Positions 33,421 to 43,488 of a stretch of 64,000 bases of DNA are shown here, in pieces (position 1 is the stretch's first letter; each line of letters starts with the position of its first letter). Below the pieces are notes generated by a model that did not search any database, was not told the origin of the DNA, and was given only the letters and a program-made list of their open reading frames with translations. The translations under genes and the position numbers were made by a program. Location of the stretch: contig JACQUC010000199.1 in assembly GCA_016210495.1 (NCBI GenBank), positions 1-64,000 on the forward strand. Direction: 5' to 3'. This stretch comes from Chloroflexota bacterium (GTDB lineage Bacteria > Chloroflexota > FW602-bin22 > JACPRP01).

Positions 33421-34443
33421 ATGACCCGGTCCCGGCCCACGTGCTCTGTTGTCATCTGCACCAGAGACCGCCCCGCGGACCTGGCGCTCTGCCTGGACTC
33501 GGTGGCTCGGTTGAGAGGCGACGCACACGAGATACTTGTGATCGACAACGCTCCTTCTACCCCCGCCACGCAGAACCTGGTCAGGGAGTATCAGACGGAG
33601 CGGCGGCTCCGCTATGTGCTGGAGCCAAGACCGGGACTCGACATTGCCCGCAACCGAGGGGTTATTGAAGCCGTGGGAGAGATCGTGGCTTACACCGATG
33701 ATGACTGCGTGGTCGACCAGGGGTGGCTTGAGGCTCCACTACGGCACTTTGTCGACCCGGAGGTTGCCTGCGTCACCGGGCTTGTGGCGCCTCGCGAGTT
33801 AGAGACCAGAACTCAGGAGCTTTTCGAGTTCAATTATGGCGGAATGGGTCGTGGCCTAACACGGTTTACCGTCGACTTCTCCGGAATACGCGTCACGGAT
33901 GCCGGCAAGGTTGGAACTGGAGCGAATATGTTCATCCGGAAAAGCGCCTTGCTCGACATTGGCTTGTTCAACGAGGCACTGGATTGCGGAATGCCTACCA
34001 AGTCGGGAGGAGATACCTACGCATTCTACAAGCTTCTTGCGGCGGGCTACAGGATCACCTACGAGCCAGAGGCCATCGTGTGGCATCGGCATCGTCGTGA
34101 CGACGAAAGCCTTGTTAACACCGTGTATGGCTACGGCGTTGGCGTAGCTTCGTTTCTTACAGCATGCCTCGTAGAAGATCACGATCTGGCGGCCTTGGCC
34201 ACCGGCTGGAATTGGATTCGTTACTGGCACCTGAGTCGTCTCTATTGGAAATCGCGCGGCCGGCTCGACTTCCCCCTGAAACTCGTCCTCGCTGAGTTGT
34301 GGGGTGGCTTGATGGGACCCTGGGCCTATCTTAGGGCCAAGAAGGTGGTGTCCAGGTGCAATCTTCCTGCCAATGAGCCCTTTGCTCCCAGCCTGGGCCT
34401 GGCCCTGTCCTGCAGAAACGCGGATGCGGAGGTTGAAAGGTGA
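33421..34443 (+). CDS. Glycosyltransferase family 2
   Basis: About 340 residues with the GT-A opening TCSVVICTRDRPADLALCL, the DDD metal motif in AYTDDDCVVDQGWLEA, and GTGANMFIRKSALLDIGLFNEAL. The C terminus is a helical, partly hydrophobic tail. The frame is open to 33259, but the extra 54 residues are basic and of low complexity. I start at ATG 33421, just before the conserved strand; no start has a clear ribosome site. It resembles the N-terminal half of the fused protein at 57463-59694. The next gene overlaps by 4 nt (GTGA). Confidence 0.85.
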   Translation: MTRSRPTCSVVICTRDRPADLALCLDSVARLRGDAHEILVIDNAPSTPATQNLVREYQTERRLRYVLEPRPGLDIARNRGVIEAVGEIVAYTDDDCVVDQGWLEAPLRHFVDPEVACVTGLVAPRELETRTQELFEFNYGGMGRGLTRFTVDFSGIRVTDAGKVGTGANMFIRKSALLDIGLFNEALDCGMPTKSGGDTYAFYKLLAAGYRITYEPEAIVWHRHRRDDESLVNTVYGYGVGVASFLTACLVEDHDLAALATGWNWIRYWHLSRLYWKSRGRLDFPLKLVLAELWGGLMGPWAYLRAKKVVSRCNLPANEPFAPSLGLALSCRNADAEVER

Positions 34444-35795
34444 GTCAGAACGGCCATAAACCCTTCCTCAGCGTCGTCATTCCCACCCATAATCGGCGTG
34501 ACGTACTCATCAGAATACTCGAGGCCCTTTTCTCCCAGGATTATCCACAGGAACGGCTCCAGGTAGTCGTCGTACTCGACGACTGCACCGATGACACGGA
34601 GCTAGCTCTGAATGCCTTGAATCCCCCCGTCTCTTTGGAATACCTGTGCCTGCCCAAGGTGGGCCAGGCAGCAGCTCGCAATAAAGGAATCCGACAATCG
34701 GTCGGCGACCTGATCGTCTTTCTCGACGATGACGTCGAGCCTGCGCCCGGATTCCTGCGAGCGCACGCTTCGGCTCACAGCCCGGCCGATAACCTGGTCG
34801 TCCAGGGTTATTACCCTTTTTCTCGGCAACTGAAGCGGCACTTGCACATGCTCTCCGCGAGCAGATGGTGGGAGCGGCACTTTGAACGACTTGGCCAGCC
34901 CGGCCGGAAGCTCGGCCCATGTGACCTTTGCACAGGTAATCTTTCGGTGCGACGCGAGCACCTGATGGCGGTCGGTGGGTTTGACGAAGCCTTTGGCGGT
35001 TACGGCAACGAGGACTATGAGCTGGGCTGGAGATTGAGCATTCACGGCCTCGAATTCCGCTTTTGCCGCGAGGCCCTCGGCTGGCATCATTACGCGACCC
35101 CCCTGTCGAAGTCGCTGATGCGCACAAGAGAAGAGGCGAGGGCCGACGTCACCTATGGCCGAAAGTACCCTCACCTGAAGCGCTCATTTCGGCTTTTCAC
35201 GCTCACGCAGGAAAGGTCGATCTCTAGGACCTTGATCAGGGCTCTCGCTTTCCAGTTCCCTAAGCTCGGCGACCGGATAGCGTCCCGTCTCCTGAAACTG
35301 ATGTATCCCTTGGAGCGTCTGGGGTTGAGGGGAACTTGGACGCGGATCAACTGGACGTTGCGCCGCTACTATTATTGGCGGGGGATAACAGACAGCCTTG
35401 GAAGCTATAGAGCTCTGAAGGAATACCTGGGTAACGACTGGGTCAAGCACCCAGCGAAAACTCGTACCAGGGTGACGGGCATCGACCTTCAAAATGAGGC
35501 AGCGGTTATCGAAGGACTGGAAGGCTACGAGGCTGCTTATATCCTGGTGAAGAACGGTGCCAGACCGCTAAGCTGGCTATGGATGAGGAGTGCGGATGGT
35601 TGGCTAGGCCCTAGTCAGATCAAAGAGGCCATCGAGGCGCAAGCCTGGGCTGGTGTGACTCGTGGGGGCGTGGAAGGCGTTCGCCTAATGCGCGCCTTCC
35701 TACCGTCGATCATTCCTGTTCAAATCTCAGGCCGGCCCCGTCCCCTCTCTGAACAGGCGCAAAAGGTGGAACTCAACGAGCTTAGTTGGCGTTGA
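34440..35795 (+). CDS. Glycosyltransferase family 2 with long C-terminal extension
   Basis: 451 residues. The GT-A domain occupies residues 1-230: LSVVIPTHNRRDVLIRILEAL, the metal motif FLDDDVEPAPGF, and the acceptor motif GNEDYELGWRLS. A C-terminal region of about 200 residues follows, with several aromatic, helical stretches and no domain I recognise. The start is a GTG overlapping the previous GT2 stop. Only 4 bp separate it from the wzm-like permease, so it is part of the export operon. Confidence 0.85.
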   Translation: MSQNGHKPFLSVVIPTHNRRDVLIRILEALFSQDYPQERLQVVVVLDDCTDDTELALNALNPPVSLEYLCLPKVGQAAARNKGIRQSVGDLIVFLDDDVEPAPGFLRAHASAHSPADNLVVQGYYPFSRQLKRHLHMLSASRWWERHFERLGQPGRKLGPCDLCTGNLSVRREHLMAVGGFDEAFGGYGNEDYELGWRLSIHGLEFRFCREALGWHHYATPLSKSLMRTREEARADVTYGRKYPHLKRSFRLFTLTQERSISRTLIRALAFQFPKLGDRIASRLLKLMYPLERLGLRGTWTRINWTLRRYYYWRGITDSLGSYRALKEYLGNDWVKHPAKTRTRVTGIDLQNEAAVIEGLEGYEAAYILVKNGARPLSWLWMRSADGWLGPSQIKEAIEAQAWAGVTRGGVEGVRLMRAFLPSIIPVQISGRPRPLSEQAQKVELNELSWR

Positions 35796-35799
35796 CAAG

Positions 35800-36615
35800 A
35801 TGAATGCACTTCCTTGCCTTCACGAGTCCCATCACGAACGTTTTGGTATGTTGCGCCTGGTGCGCTACCACCTGGATCTGTTCTCGAACCTCGTTGCACG
35901 CGATATCAAGTTTCGCTATAAGGGCTCCTTCTTGGGGATTCTATGGTCGCTCCTTCAACCGTTGTCGCTTATCGCCGTCTACAGCTTCCTTTTTACCCGG
36001 GTGATAGCGCTCGATATTCCCAATTACGTGCCTTTCCTCGTGGCTGGCGTGTTGCCGTGGAACTGGTTTACAGCATCGCTGGACTTCTCCGCCGATGTGC
36101 TGCTGGCCAATAGGGATCTGATCAAGAAGGCAGTGTTTCCCCACGAGCTGTTGCTGCTCGCCACCATAACCTCGAACCTGCTCATCCTGGCCCTCGGCCT
36201 GCCGGTCCTGCTGATCTTCCTGGCGATCTCCAACATCCCTCTCTCCCCGGCAGTCGTATTCTTGCCGGCCGTGGTAATCCTGCAGTACGCGTTCACCCTT
36301 GGACTTGCGCTTGTGGTTTCGACACTGAATGTGTACTTCCGCGATGTCCGCCATCTGTTGGGGGTGGTCTTGTTCGCCTGGTTCTTCCTGACGCCGGTTT
36401 TCTACGACGCTGCTTTGGTGCCGGCTGCCTATCGCGAGCTGTTTTCGGCGAACCCGATGGCTCACATCATAGGCGGCTATCGCGATGTGCTCCTTTTCGC
36501 AAGAACGCCCGATTGGCCTGTTCTGTCGCAACTGGCCCTCACCTCGGCCATGGTCCTCGGGCTCGGTTTTGCCATCTTCGCGCGATGCAAGAGAAGTTTC
36601 CCGGAGGAGCTCTAG
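35800..36615 (+). CDS. wzm: ABC-2 type polysaccharide export permease (Wzm-like)
   Basis: A 271-residue permease with about six membrane helices, preceded by the cytoplasmic segment DLFSNLVARDIKFRYKGSFLG, a typical start of Wzm/TagG-type permeases. FFLTPVFYDAALVP and NPMAHIIGGYRDVL near the end are family features. With the ATPase that follows directly it forms an exporter for a lipid-linked polysaccharide. The presence of a Wzx flippase elsewhere suggests two separate glycans. Confidence 0.9.
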   Translation: MNALPCLHESHHERFGMLRLVRYHLDLFSNLVARDIKFRYKGSFLGILWSLLQPLSLIAVYSFLFTRVIALDIPNYVPFLVAGVLPWNWFTASLDFSADVLLANRDLIKKAVFPHELLLLATITSNLLILALGLPVLLIFLAISNIPLSPAVVFLPAVVILQYAFTLGLALVVSTLNVYFRDVRHLLGVVLFAWFFLTPVFYDAALVPAAYRELFSANPMAHIIGGYRDVLLFARTPDWPVLSQLALTSAMVLGLGFAIFARCKRSFPEEL

Positions 36616-37824
36616 ATGTGGGAAGTTGGCCTTCTCGGCGTCTGGAAACGCTTCAAATGGTACGAGGACCGGCCTCGCAATCTCAAGGAGTCGATACTAA
36701 GCATCTCCCAGCGCCGACGCCAGGGCCGCGAGTTCTGGGCTCTGCGTGACGTCAACCTCAGTATCGCGCGGGGGGAAACGTTGGGTCTGATCGGTAACAA
36801 TGGCGCCGGCAAGACGACCCTGCTCAGGCTCGTCAGCGGCTTGATGGTGCCGACTCGCGGGCGCATAGCGAGGTCCGGGCGGGTCTCGACCATGATGGAG
36901 CTAGGCGTGGGCTTCCATCCCGATTTTACCGGACGAGAGAACGTGTGTACTGGCGGCATCATCCTGGGACTAACCAGGCGGGAAGTCGACGATGCGTTCC
37001 CCCGGATAGTAGAGTTCGCCGGTTTGGAGCAGTACATCGACCGGCCCATTCGCACCTACTCCACGGGAATGTACATGCGTCTGGCCTTCTCCCTGGCGAT
37101 CCACGTTAACCCCCAGCTACTGCTGATAGACGAGGTTCTCACCGTGGGGGATCAAAGCTTCCAGAAGAAGTGCATCGATCGCCTCTACCAGTTCAAAGAA
37201 GAAGGAAAAACCATCGTGCTGGTATCGCACGATTTGAGCATGGTGGGGAACCTGTGTGACCGCGTCTGCTGGCTAGAAGGGGGACGTCTTCGTCAGGTCG
37301 GCGAGACCGACGAGGTCGTGGAGACTTACCTCGCGGCGATCCAGGGGAACGGATCCGCTCTTGCCAAGCCTTCGCTGGGCAGAGCCGTCAACGCCGCCGG
37401 ACAGCTAGCTTTCGGCCTAAACCGCTGGGGTTCACAGGAGGTCGAGATAGCATCGGTCACACTGCATGATACGAAGGGTGCAAGGCGACGTCTGTTTGAA
37501 GCGGGCCAGGGCATGACCCTTGAGATCGGCTATCGCCGTCGCTCGAACGTCCGGGAAGCGGTGTTTCAATTGGCCTTCTGCCGTGAAGATGGCACCAGGT
37601 GCTTCGACGTCAACACGTGGGCCGATGGAGTCCCCATTCGGGGATTGGATGACGACGGCCGCGTACGCCTGTCAATTGACCGTATCGACCTGTCTGCGGG
37701 TACCTACACCATCGACGTTGGCGTCTACAGCCCGGACTGGGCCCAAATCTACGACTTCCACTGGCAGTCCTACTCTTTCGACGTGTTCTCCCCGAGCCGT
37801 CACGAGTGGGTAAGTCACTTGTAG
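36616..37824 (+). CDS. wzt: Polysaccharide export ATPase with carbohydrate-binding tail (Wzt-like)
   Basis: 402 residues. The ABC ATPase domain (1-240) has Walker A GNNGAGKTT, signature YSTGMYMRLAFSLA and Walker B LLLIDEVLTVGD. A C-terminal beta domain (about 255-400) matches the Wzt-C type that recognises the modified end of the chain. Presence of this tail suggests export depends on a terminal modification, in which the nearby methyltransferase or radical SAM enzymes could take part (inference). The ATG directly follows the wzm TAG. The stop codon is in a GTAG-headed palindrome. Confidence 0.92.
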   Translation: MWEVGLLGVWKRFKWYEDRPRNLKESILSISQRRRQGREFWALRDVNLSIARGETLGLIGNNGAGKTTLLRLVSGLMVPTRGRIARSGRVSTMMELGVGFHPDFTGRENVCTGGIILGLTRREVDDAFPRIVEFAGLEQYIDRPIRTYSTGMYMRLAFSLAIHVNPQLLLIDEVLTVGDQSFQKKCIDRLYQFKEEGKTIVLVSHDLSMVGNLCDRVCWLEGGRLRQVGETDEVVETYLAAIQGNGSALAKPSLGRAVNAAGQLAFGLNRWGSQEVEIASVTLHDTKGARRRLFEAGQGMTLEIGYRRRSNVREAVFQLAFCREDGTRCFDVNTWADGVPIRGLDDDGRVRLSIDRIDLSAGTYTIDVGVYSPDWAQIYDFHWQSYSFDVFSPSRHEWVSHL

Positions 37825-37857
37825 CCGCACGCTTCAGCGTGCGCCGGGGCGGGGGCC
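37821..37857. repeat. GTAG-headed REP-like palindrome, GCACGCT family, copy 1
   Basis: GTAGCCGCACGCT-TC-AGCGTGCG followed by CCGGGGCGGGGGCC. Its TAG is the stop codon of the wzt-like gene. Copies occur at 48117-48153 and 56118-56153. Confidence 0.8.
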
Positions 37858-37893
37858 GCGCAACTCCATCTGCGCACCCCATCACCAACGTCA

Positions 37894-39372
37894 TCAATAC
37901 CCGGGCAGCACCCTGATCTGTCCGATTTGGTACCGGTCCGAGCCGTCGTTCCTCTTCGTGTTGAGCAGCCTAAGAGGGCTTCCTTCCGCATACGGACGTG
38001 GGTTCTGAATGCCAACGCGCACGTCGTACAAACCGGCGGCAAGATCCAAGGGTACAGCTAGCGACAGCCAATCCTCGACAATGCTGTTTGCATACCATTC
38101 CGTCGTGGGAGTGCTGGGTTCATATTGGTAGTGGCCGACAGTGAAGCCATCGGCGCCGACGAGATCGACAAACGCCACTGCCGAAACAGGAACGTCTTTT
38201 TCCCCAATCCTCTGAGCGCCGCGCAGCGGCATGTTGCTTTGGTTAGCCCATCGCAGCCACAGATCGAAAGCTTCACCTGCTCGTACGGAGCCAGGCATTC
38301 TTGCCTCGACGATGGATATTTGTGGCGCGATTCGGCGTGCCAGCCTCTCCAGTTCCACCTGCAAAACATCCGACGATCGTGCCCAACGAAATGTTCCGTC
38401 ATACACGAACACGGTGCTGGCTCGCGCTGCTTCCACGTTATACGCCATCATTCCGAACTCGTTGGGAGGCCCTTCGAATGGCCGTGCTTCCTCCAGGATT
38501 ATCTCTGTGTCCCGGAAGTAGCTGGCCAGCATCTTGTCCGTATCCTCGATCATTCTTGGTGCAAGGCCCGACCATTTGGCGTAGACCCGCATGCCGTAGG
38601 TCTGGACGGCGTAATCCAGGACGGGCCTGGCGGGAGACGCCCCCCACAGTGCTCTATCGTTCACCACCTGAATGGCCACAGGCGTCTTCTTGAAGTATCT
38701 CAGGAACATATCGATGGCCCATTTCTGATGTTCGATCCACAGTTGATCGCTGTAGCCAACGTCGACCCAGGTTTGCTTATCTCGGTTGAAGATGCGTTCC
38801 CATTCTGGAACCATCTCCCCATAATGGCCCTGACCGTTGATCTCAACTCCGGCCAGCCGAGTGTCTCCGTCATAGCGCGCCGCCACCGTGGCGATGGTTG
38901 TCTCCCATTTTGCTTTGAAGACAGGGTCCCAGTAGACTGGGACCCTCACCCGACCGTTAGAGACGTGCGGGACCCAACGGGCGCCGGCCTGGAATACCCA
39001 CTCGGGCGTAAGGCTCTCGTTGGCTCGTATCGAAGCATCGAGCCTGAGCCACGCTTTTCGGCCGGGCGGAAGGTTTGCAAGGAACTTCTCCACCACGGGC
39101 CAGTTGAAGATGCCTTCCGAGGGTTCGAGATCTTTCCAGAAAGTGCCCCCAGCCCTGCCACTGATGAAAGGCTGAGCCTCGGCTCTGGGGTTCTCCCACG
39201 GATAATTCATCAGGCCCCATCCGGGGTTCAGAACGATCTCATCGGAGAATTCCATCGCCACCCTCTCATCGAGCACAGGTTGGTCAGGCTCTGAGCTCCA
39301 CATGCCCCAGGCGCTCAGAAAAATCGTGGTTAAGCCGGATACGAATGCCGTAAGGAAGATGCGTCTCGTCAT
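37894..39372 (-). CDS. Secreted glycoside-hydrolase-like protein, short paralogue
   Basis: 492 residues with a signal peptide (MTRRIFLTAFVSGLTTIFLS). The domain shares long identical stretches with residues about 30-480 of the 1269-residue protein next to it (FWKDLEPSEG, WLRLDAS, YWDPVFKAKWE, IEHQKWAIDMFLRYFKKTP). A barrel-type region with NGQGHYGEMVPEWE is followed by a beta domain containing NQSNMPLRGAQRIG. The fold looks like a clan-A glycoside hydrolase, but no family is certain. The start is ATG 39372 after AAGGAT. It lies 100 bp downstream of its larger paralogue, consistent with tandem duplication. Confidence 0.7.
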   Translation of the reverse strand: MTRRIFLTAFVSGLTTIFLSAWGMWSSEPDQPVLDERVAMEFSDEIVLNPGWGLMNYPWENPRAEAQPFISGRAGGTFWKDLEPSEGIFNWPVVEKFLANLPPGRKAWLRLDASIRANESLTPEWVFQAGARWVPHVSNGRVRVPVYWDPVFKAKWETTIATVAARYDGDTRLAGVEINGQGHYGEMVPEWERIFNRDKQTWVDVGYSDQLWIEHQKWAIDMFLRYFKKTPVAIQVVNDRALWGASPARPVLDYAVQTYGMRVYAKWSGLAPRMIEDTDKMLASYFRDTEIILEEARPFEGPPNEFGMMAYNVEAARASTVFVYDGTFRWARSSDVLQVELERLARRIAPQISIVEARMPGSVRAGEAFDLWLRWANQSNMPLRGAQRIGEKDVPVSAVAFVDLVGADGFTVGHYQYEPSTPTTEWYANSIVEDWLSLAVPLDLAAGLYDVRVGIQNPRPYAEGSPLRLLNTKRNDGSDRYQIGQIRVLPGY

Positions 39373-39472
39373 ACCCGTATCCTTGCCCTTTTGGCAATCA
39401 AAAAGAATGGGTTGGCAGGCACCTCCGCTGCACCCACCAACCCTGTGTAGTATCCAGCGCAAAGCCTCAACC

Positions 39473-42400
39473 CTATCGCACAAGCACCAGAGGCATAAGC
39501 ACTAGAAAATTACCTGACCGGGCGATAAGGTCTGGTCTCTTGCCGTACACCTCCAGCTCCCACAGCGAGTATCCCCACCAAGGTACACCCCTGGTAGTGC
39601 CGAAGATGCGCACGTATCGTCCAGACCCCGAAACGCTCAGTGCTTCGGTTCCACCCGTGCCGCCCTGGCGATTGTAGATCGTTCGCCAGTTCGTGGCGTC
39701 GTCCGACAACTGAACCTGGTAGTCCCGTCCGTAAGCCGTCTCCCATTTCAAGACAACCTTGCTTACATTATACGTCGTACCCAGGTCGACGTAAATCCAT
39801 TGCGGGTCGGAGTTTCGCGAAGCCCAGCGAGTCCCCCCGTTCCCATCCACAGCCAGAGTCGCTCCGAGGCTCGAGCTTTCCATCGAAGATGCCACGGCGG
39901 GCCGTCCCTGTGCCACGTTCACAAGCGCCGGCACAGCCGTTGGCGTCGCGGTTGGTGCCGGCGGAGTGGCCGTCGGCAATGGTGACGGCGTCGGCGTCGA
40001 TGTGGGCGCAGGAACCGGCGTGGATGCAGCCGTTGGCTGCGACGGGGGAGCGGGCGAGCCACTGCTGGATAGCGCAAATACGACTGCCGATCTAGCCGGT
40101 ATCTCGTAAGTGAGACCGTTCTCTTGCAGCGCCCTGCGCTCCAGTTCGCGCGGGGGGTATGTCTGGTCGTTCCATAGGACGATCGTCGCCGTCGCGTTGG
40201 GCGCCACCCCCGCCACGCTGATGCTCTTCGAAACCGGTAGATCCTTCATGTTCATGACGATGAGATACGCGTCACCCGTTGCCGATCGCCTCGTCCCGAG
40301 AGCCAGAACCTGCCCATCGTCAGAGTTGGATTCTAGCACCTGGTCGCCCACGTAGTCGCGTATTATCTGATGGAAGTAGAACGCGCTCCTCCGGCTGCCG
40401 TCCGGGTTGTACAGGCTGTAGGCCCAGGGCTGGTTGAACTCCTCGCGCCAGTAGTCGTTGTGCTGATAGCGGGCAGCCATATCGACGCCACCCTTGATTT
40501 GCCAGTAGACGGCGGAAAGGAAGTAGACGGCGTTCGGGGCGTTCTGGTTGGCGTGATCCCACTCCCCCAGGAAAAGAAACACGTCGCCCTTGCTCCGGTA
40601 TTGGTTGTCCGTAACGTACTGGTTCATCAGGGTCCTGGCATACTGTGCCAGCGGACGGAAGCCATACTGCCCGTCCTGATCGTTCCAAGGCGCATAGTTG
40701 TGGTAGGAAACGAAGTCGGTTCGATTGCCCGACCTCTGCAAAAATGTCCGGTAGAAATCGCCCAGGCCGGCCGTCGCCGGACCACCAACCTTGATCGACG
40801 GGTCCACGGCCTTCATTGCGTCGTAGGCGGCGTTGAAAGCGTCGGAGTAGCCCACCGCGTTCCCATCGAACGGGCCGTCCGGCGTCGAGGAGTCGTTGAT
40901 GTCGTTCTCGTTCCCGAACTCGAAGTACTTGATCGGGTAGCCGATATCCTTGAAATGCTGAACCCGGCTGGCAGCCCAGCCCGGGTCGGCCAGCTTAGGG
41001 TTCATAATGATCACCATCGGCTCTAACCCGGCCGACTTCACGCGCCTCACCGCCTGGTCCACCTGGTCCGCTGAAGACGACCAGAAAGGAATATCCCAGA
41101 TGCGAACGACTCCGAACTTGTAGCTGGAGACATCGTCGCCGTAGTTGCCGGAGGCATACGCCCATTCGCGCTGGTCGACGTTTTCCCCGTTGATCCAAAG
41201 CGGGTTCACCGTCCTGGCCACACGGCTGGCGTCGACTGCTATCGAACCGGCCGGCGACGTTGCGGGCGGAGGCGGAGTAGCTGCTGGCGGAGGGGTTGCT
41301 GTCGCTGGCGCGGCGGTGGCGAAAGGCGTCGGTGCCGTCGAGCCACCGGAGCCTGCGGCCCTGCCGTAGACTTCGAGCTCCCACATCGAATATCCCCACC
41401 AGGGCGCGCCTCTCGCCATACCTAACATCCTCACATAGCGCCCGCTGCCGGACACGGCGAGTGTCTCCACACCACCAGTGCCGCCCGTCCTGCTGAATGC
41501 GGTGGTCCAGTTGGTCGCGTCGTCTGAGACCTGTATCTGGTAATCCCTGCCGTAGGCTGTCTCCCAGTTGAGGACAACCCTACCGAGATCATACCTGGCG
41601 CCCAGGTCGACGTGGATCCACTGTGGATCGCTGTTGTTCGACGACCAGCGCGTGCCCGGATCGCCGTCTACCGCTCTGGCCGCGGCGAGGTCGGCGTTCT
41701 CAATGGACGAAGCTACCGCCGGGCGACCACGGGCCAGATTAGTGGTCGGGGCTGGCGCCGATGTCGCCGTCGGAGTCGGTACCGTTATCGGCGGTGCCCC
41801 TGATGAGGCGACCTGGAGCGTCCCTATGCGGTACCTATCGGAGCCATCGTTCAAGTCGGTATTAAGCAGTTTGAGTCGTGCCCCTGCTGCGTACGGCCGG
41901 GGATTGTATACGCCCGCGCGGACCTCGTAGGTTCCGGCGGGAACGCTTGCCGGCACGGTAAGAGAGACCCAATCCTCTGCCACGCCGTTTGGGTACCATT
42001 GCGTGGTCGGCACCCCCGGCACGTAGTCGTAGTGGTAAGCGGTCGTGCCATCTCCGGCCACGAGGTCGACAAACGCCGTCGCCGAAACGGCGACGTCCTT
42101 GTCTCCCACCCGCTGAGCCGCGCGGAGCGGAAGGTTCCCCCGGTTGCCCCAGCGGATCAGCACCTGCACCTGCTGGCCTACGGCCGTCGAGGGGGGAACC
42201 TGCGATCCTGCGATGAACACCTGAGGACCGAGATACTGGGCCATGCGCTGCAACTGTGGCCGATAATCGACTCCCCCGCTTTGCGCGGGATCGAACTCCG
42301 ACCAGTACACGTACACCACGCTTGCCCTGGCGCTGATCGCCTTGTCGACTACCTGGCCATACTCCCAGGCGGACCCGGAGAAAGGCAGGTTCTCCTCAAA

Positions 42401-43282
42401 GATCACGTCGGTATACGGTACATAGTCCAGGAACATCGTGTCCATACCGCGCATGTTTAGGCCCAGTCCTGACCACTTGGGATACACCCTCATTCCGTAC
42501 GTCTGCACCGCGTAGTCGAGAGCTGGACGAGCAGGAGATGCGCCCCATAACGCCCCGTCGTTGACCACTTGAATGGCCAGCGGAGTCTTCTTGAAGTATC
42601 TCAGGAACATGTCGATGGCCCACTTCTGGTGTTCGATCCATAGCTGATCGTTGTAGCCGGCGTTGACCCAGGTTTGCCTGTCCCCGTTGAAGATGCGCTC
42701 CCATTCGGGGACCATTTCGCCGTAATGCCCCTGGCCGTTGACCTCGACGCCAGCGAGGCGAGGGTCGCCGTCGTAGCGACTGGCCAGGGCGGCGATGGCC
42801 GCTTCCCATTTAGCCTTGAAGACCGGGTCCCAGTAAACGGGTACTTTGACAGACGAATTCACCACGAAGGGCACCCATCGCGCACCGGCCTGGAAGACCC
42901 ATTCCGGAGTAAGGGATTGGTCGGCTCGCATAGAGGCGTCCAGCCTCAGCCAAGTCTTTCGCCCGGGCGGCAGGTTCGCCAGCCAGTTCTCCATCACAGA
43001 CCAGTTGAAGTAGCCTTCAGAAGGCTCCAGGTCTTTCCAGAACGGTCCTCCCGCCCTGCCACTGACGTAGGGCTGGCTCTCCACGGCGGGATTGCCCCAC
43101 GGATAGTGCACCAGGCCTGCGCCCGGGTTGATCACGGTGCCGCCTGGCGCGGCCATTGTCGGTGAAAACGGTGCGCTGAGCAATTCGACGGCTTGCAGCT
43201 TTCCTGAGCCCGAGATCAAGGGTGCCAATAGTAATAGCGCCGAGAGGACTGCCCCCATTAAGAGGGCCCGCATCCACCTCAT
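39473..43282 (-). CDS. Large secreted multidomain glycoside hydrolase
   Basis: 1269 residues: signal peptide; a glycoside-hydrolase-like domain plus beta domain (about 40-490) shared with the gene downstream; an F5/8 type C (discoidin) domain (about 520-645); a Pro/Ala/Thr linker; a clan-A hydrolase domain (about 680-1080) with acid/base candidate FEFGNENDIND and nucleophile candidate FLGEWDHAN, GH39-like in layout; a second linker; a second discoidin domain (about 1125-1245); and a C-terminal FLVLMPLVLVR tail. It should act outside the cell on the EPS or other glycans. The start is ATG 43282, since GGAGG lies 6 nt upstream. Confidence 0.8.
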   Translation of the reverse strand: MRWMRALLMGAVLSALLLLAPLISGSGKLQAVELLSAPFSPTMAAPGGTVINPGAGLVHYPWGNPAVESQPYVSGRAGGPFWKDLEPSEGYFNWSVMENWLANLPPGRKTWLRLDASMRADQSLTPEWVFQAGARWVPFVVNSSVKVPVYWDPVFKAKWEAAIAALASRYDGDPRLAGVEVNGQGHYGEMVPEWERIFNGDRQTWVNAGYNDQLWIEHQKWAIDMFLRYFKKTPLAIQVVNDGALWGASPARPALDYAVQTYGMRVYPKWSGLGLNMRGMDTMFLDYVPYTDVIFEENLPFSGSAWEYGQVVDKAISARASVVYVYWSEFDPAQSGGVDYRPQLQRMAQYLGPQVFIAGSQVPPSTAVGQQVQVLIRWGNRGNLPLRAAQRVGDKDVAVSATAFVDLVAGDGTTAYHYDYVPGVPTTQWYPNGVAEDWVSLTVPASVPAGTYEVRAGVYNPRPYAAGARLKLLNTDLNDGSDRYRIGTLQVASSGAPPITVPTPTATSAPAPTTNLARGRPAVASSIENADLAAARAVDGDPGTRWSSNNSDPQWIHVDLGARYDLGRVVLNWETAYGRDYQIQVSDDATNWTTAFSRTGGTGGVETLAVSGSGRYVRMLGMARGAPWWGYSMWELEVYGRAAGSGGSTAPTPFATAAPATATPPPAATPPPPATSPAGSIAVDASRVARTVNPLWINGENVDQREWAYASGNYGDDVSSYKFGVVRIWDIPFWSSSADQVDQAVRRVKSAGLEPMVIIMNPKLADPGWAASRVQHFKDIGYPIKYFEFGNENDINDSSTPDGPFDGNAVGYSDAFNAAYDAMKAVDPSIKVGGPATAGLGDFYRTFLQRSGNRTDFVSYHNYAPWNDQDGQYGFRPLAQYARTLMNQYVTDNQYRSKGDVFLFLGEWDHANQNAPNAVYFLSAVYWQIKGGVDMAARYQHNDYWREEFNQPWAYSLYNPDGSRRSAFYFHQIIRDYVGDQVLESNSDDGQVLALGTRRSATGDAYLIVMNMKDLPVSKSISVAGVAPNATATIVLWNDQTYPPRELERRALQENGLTYEIPARSAVVFALSSSGSPAPPSQPTAASTPVPAPTSTPTPSPLPTATPPAPTATPTAVPALVNVAQGRPAVASSMESSSLGATLAVDGNGGTRWASRNSDPQWIYVDLGTTYNVSKVVLKWETAYGRDYQVQLSDDATNWRTIYNRQGGTGGTEALSVSGSGRYVRIFGTTRGVPWWGYSLWELEVYGKRPDLIARSGNFLVLMPLVLVR

Positions 43283-43312
43283 ATTCCACCTCCACATCCT
43301 CTAGCAGCGGCA

Positions 43313-43376
43313 CAACGTCAGGCTTGTTTGTGAGGCCTTGATTCATCAAGGCCACAGAATCAGACCTGACGTCGTG
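43313..43376. repeat. Palindromic element with GGCCTTGAT core
   Basis: Core GGCCTTGAT-TC-ATCAAGGCC (43334-43353) flanked by longer imperfect arms, ACGTCAGG on the left and CCTGACGT on the right. It lies in the 5' leader of the large hydrolase gene. The same core occurs inside a glycosyltransferase gene at 51484-51505. Confidence 0.65.
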
Positions 43377-43458
43377 CTGTCGCCATCGTACACGTCGACC
43401 GGTAGCCAACGCGCTCGTCGTATTCAAACTCTTCGCTGCGCGATGCCTGCGATGGGGC

Positions 43459-43488
43459 ATTCTAGTGGCCATGCTGAGGTTCGGTCAA
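43459..43488 (-). promoter_or_regulatory. Promoter of the large hydrolase gene
   Basis: Minus strand TTGACC (43488-43483), 18 bp spacer, TAGAAT (43464-43459). It gives a leader of about 170 nt that contains the palindromic element at 43313-43376. Confidence 0.55.
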
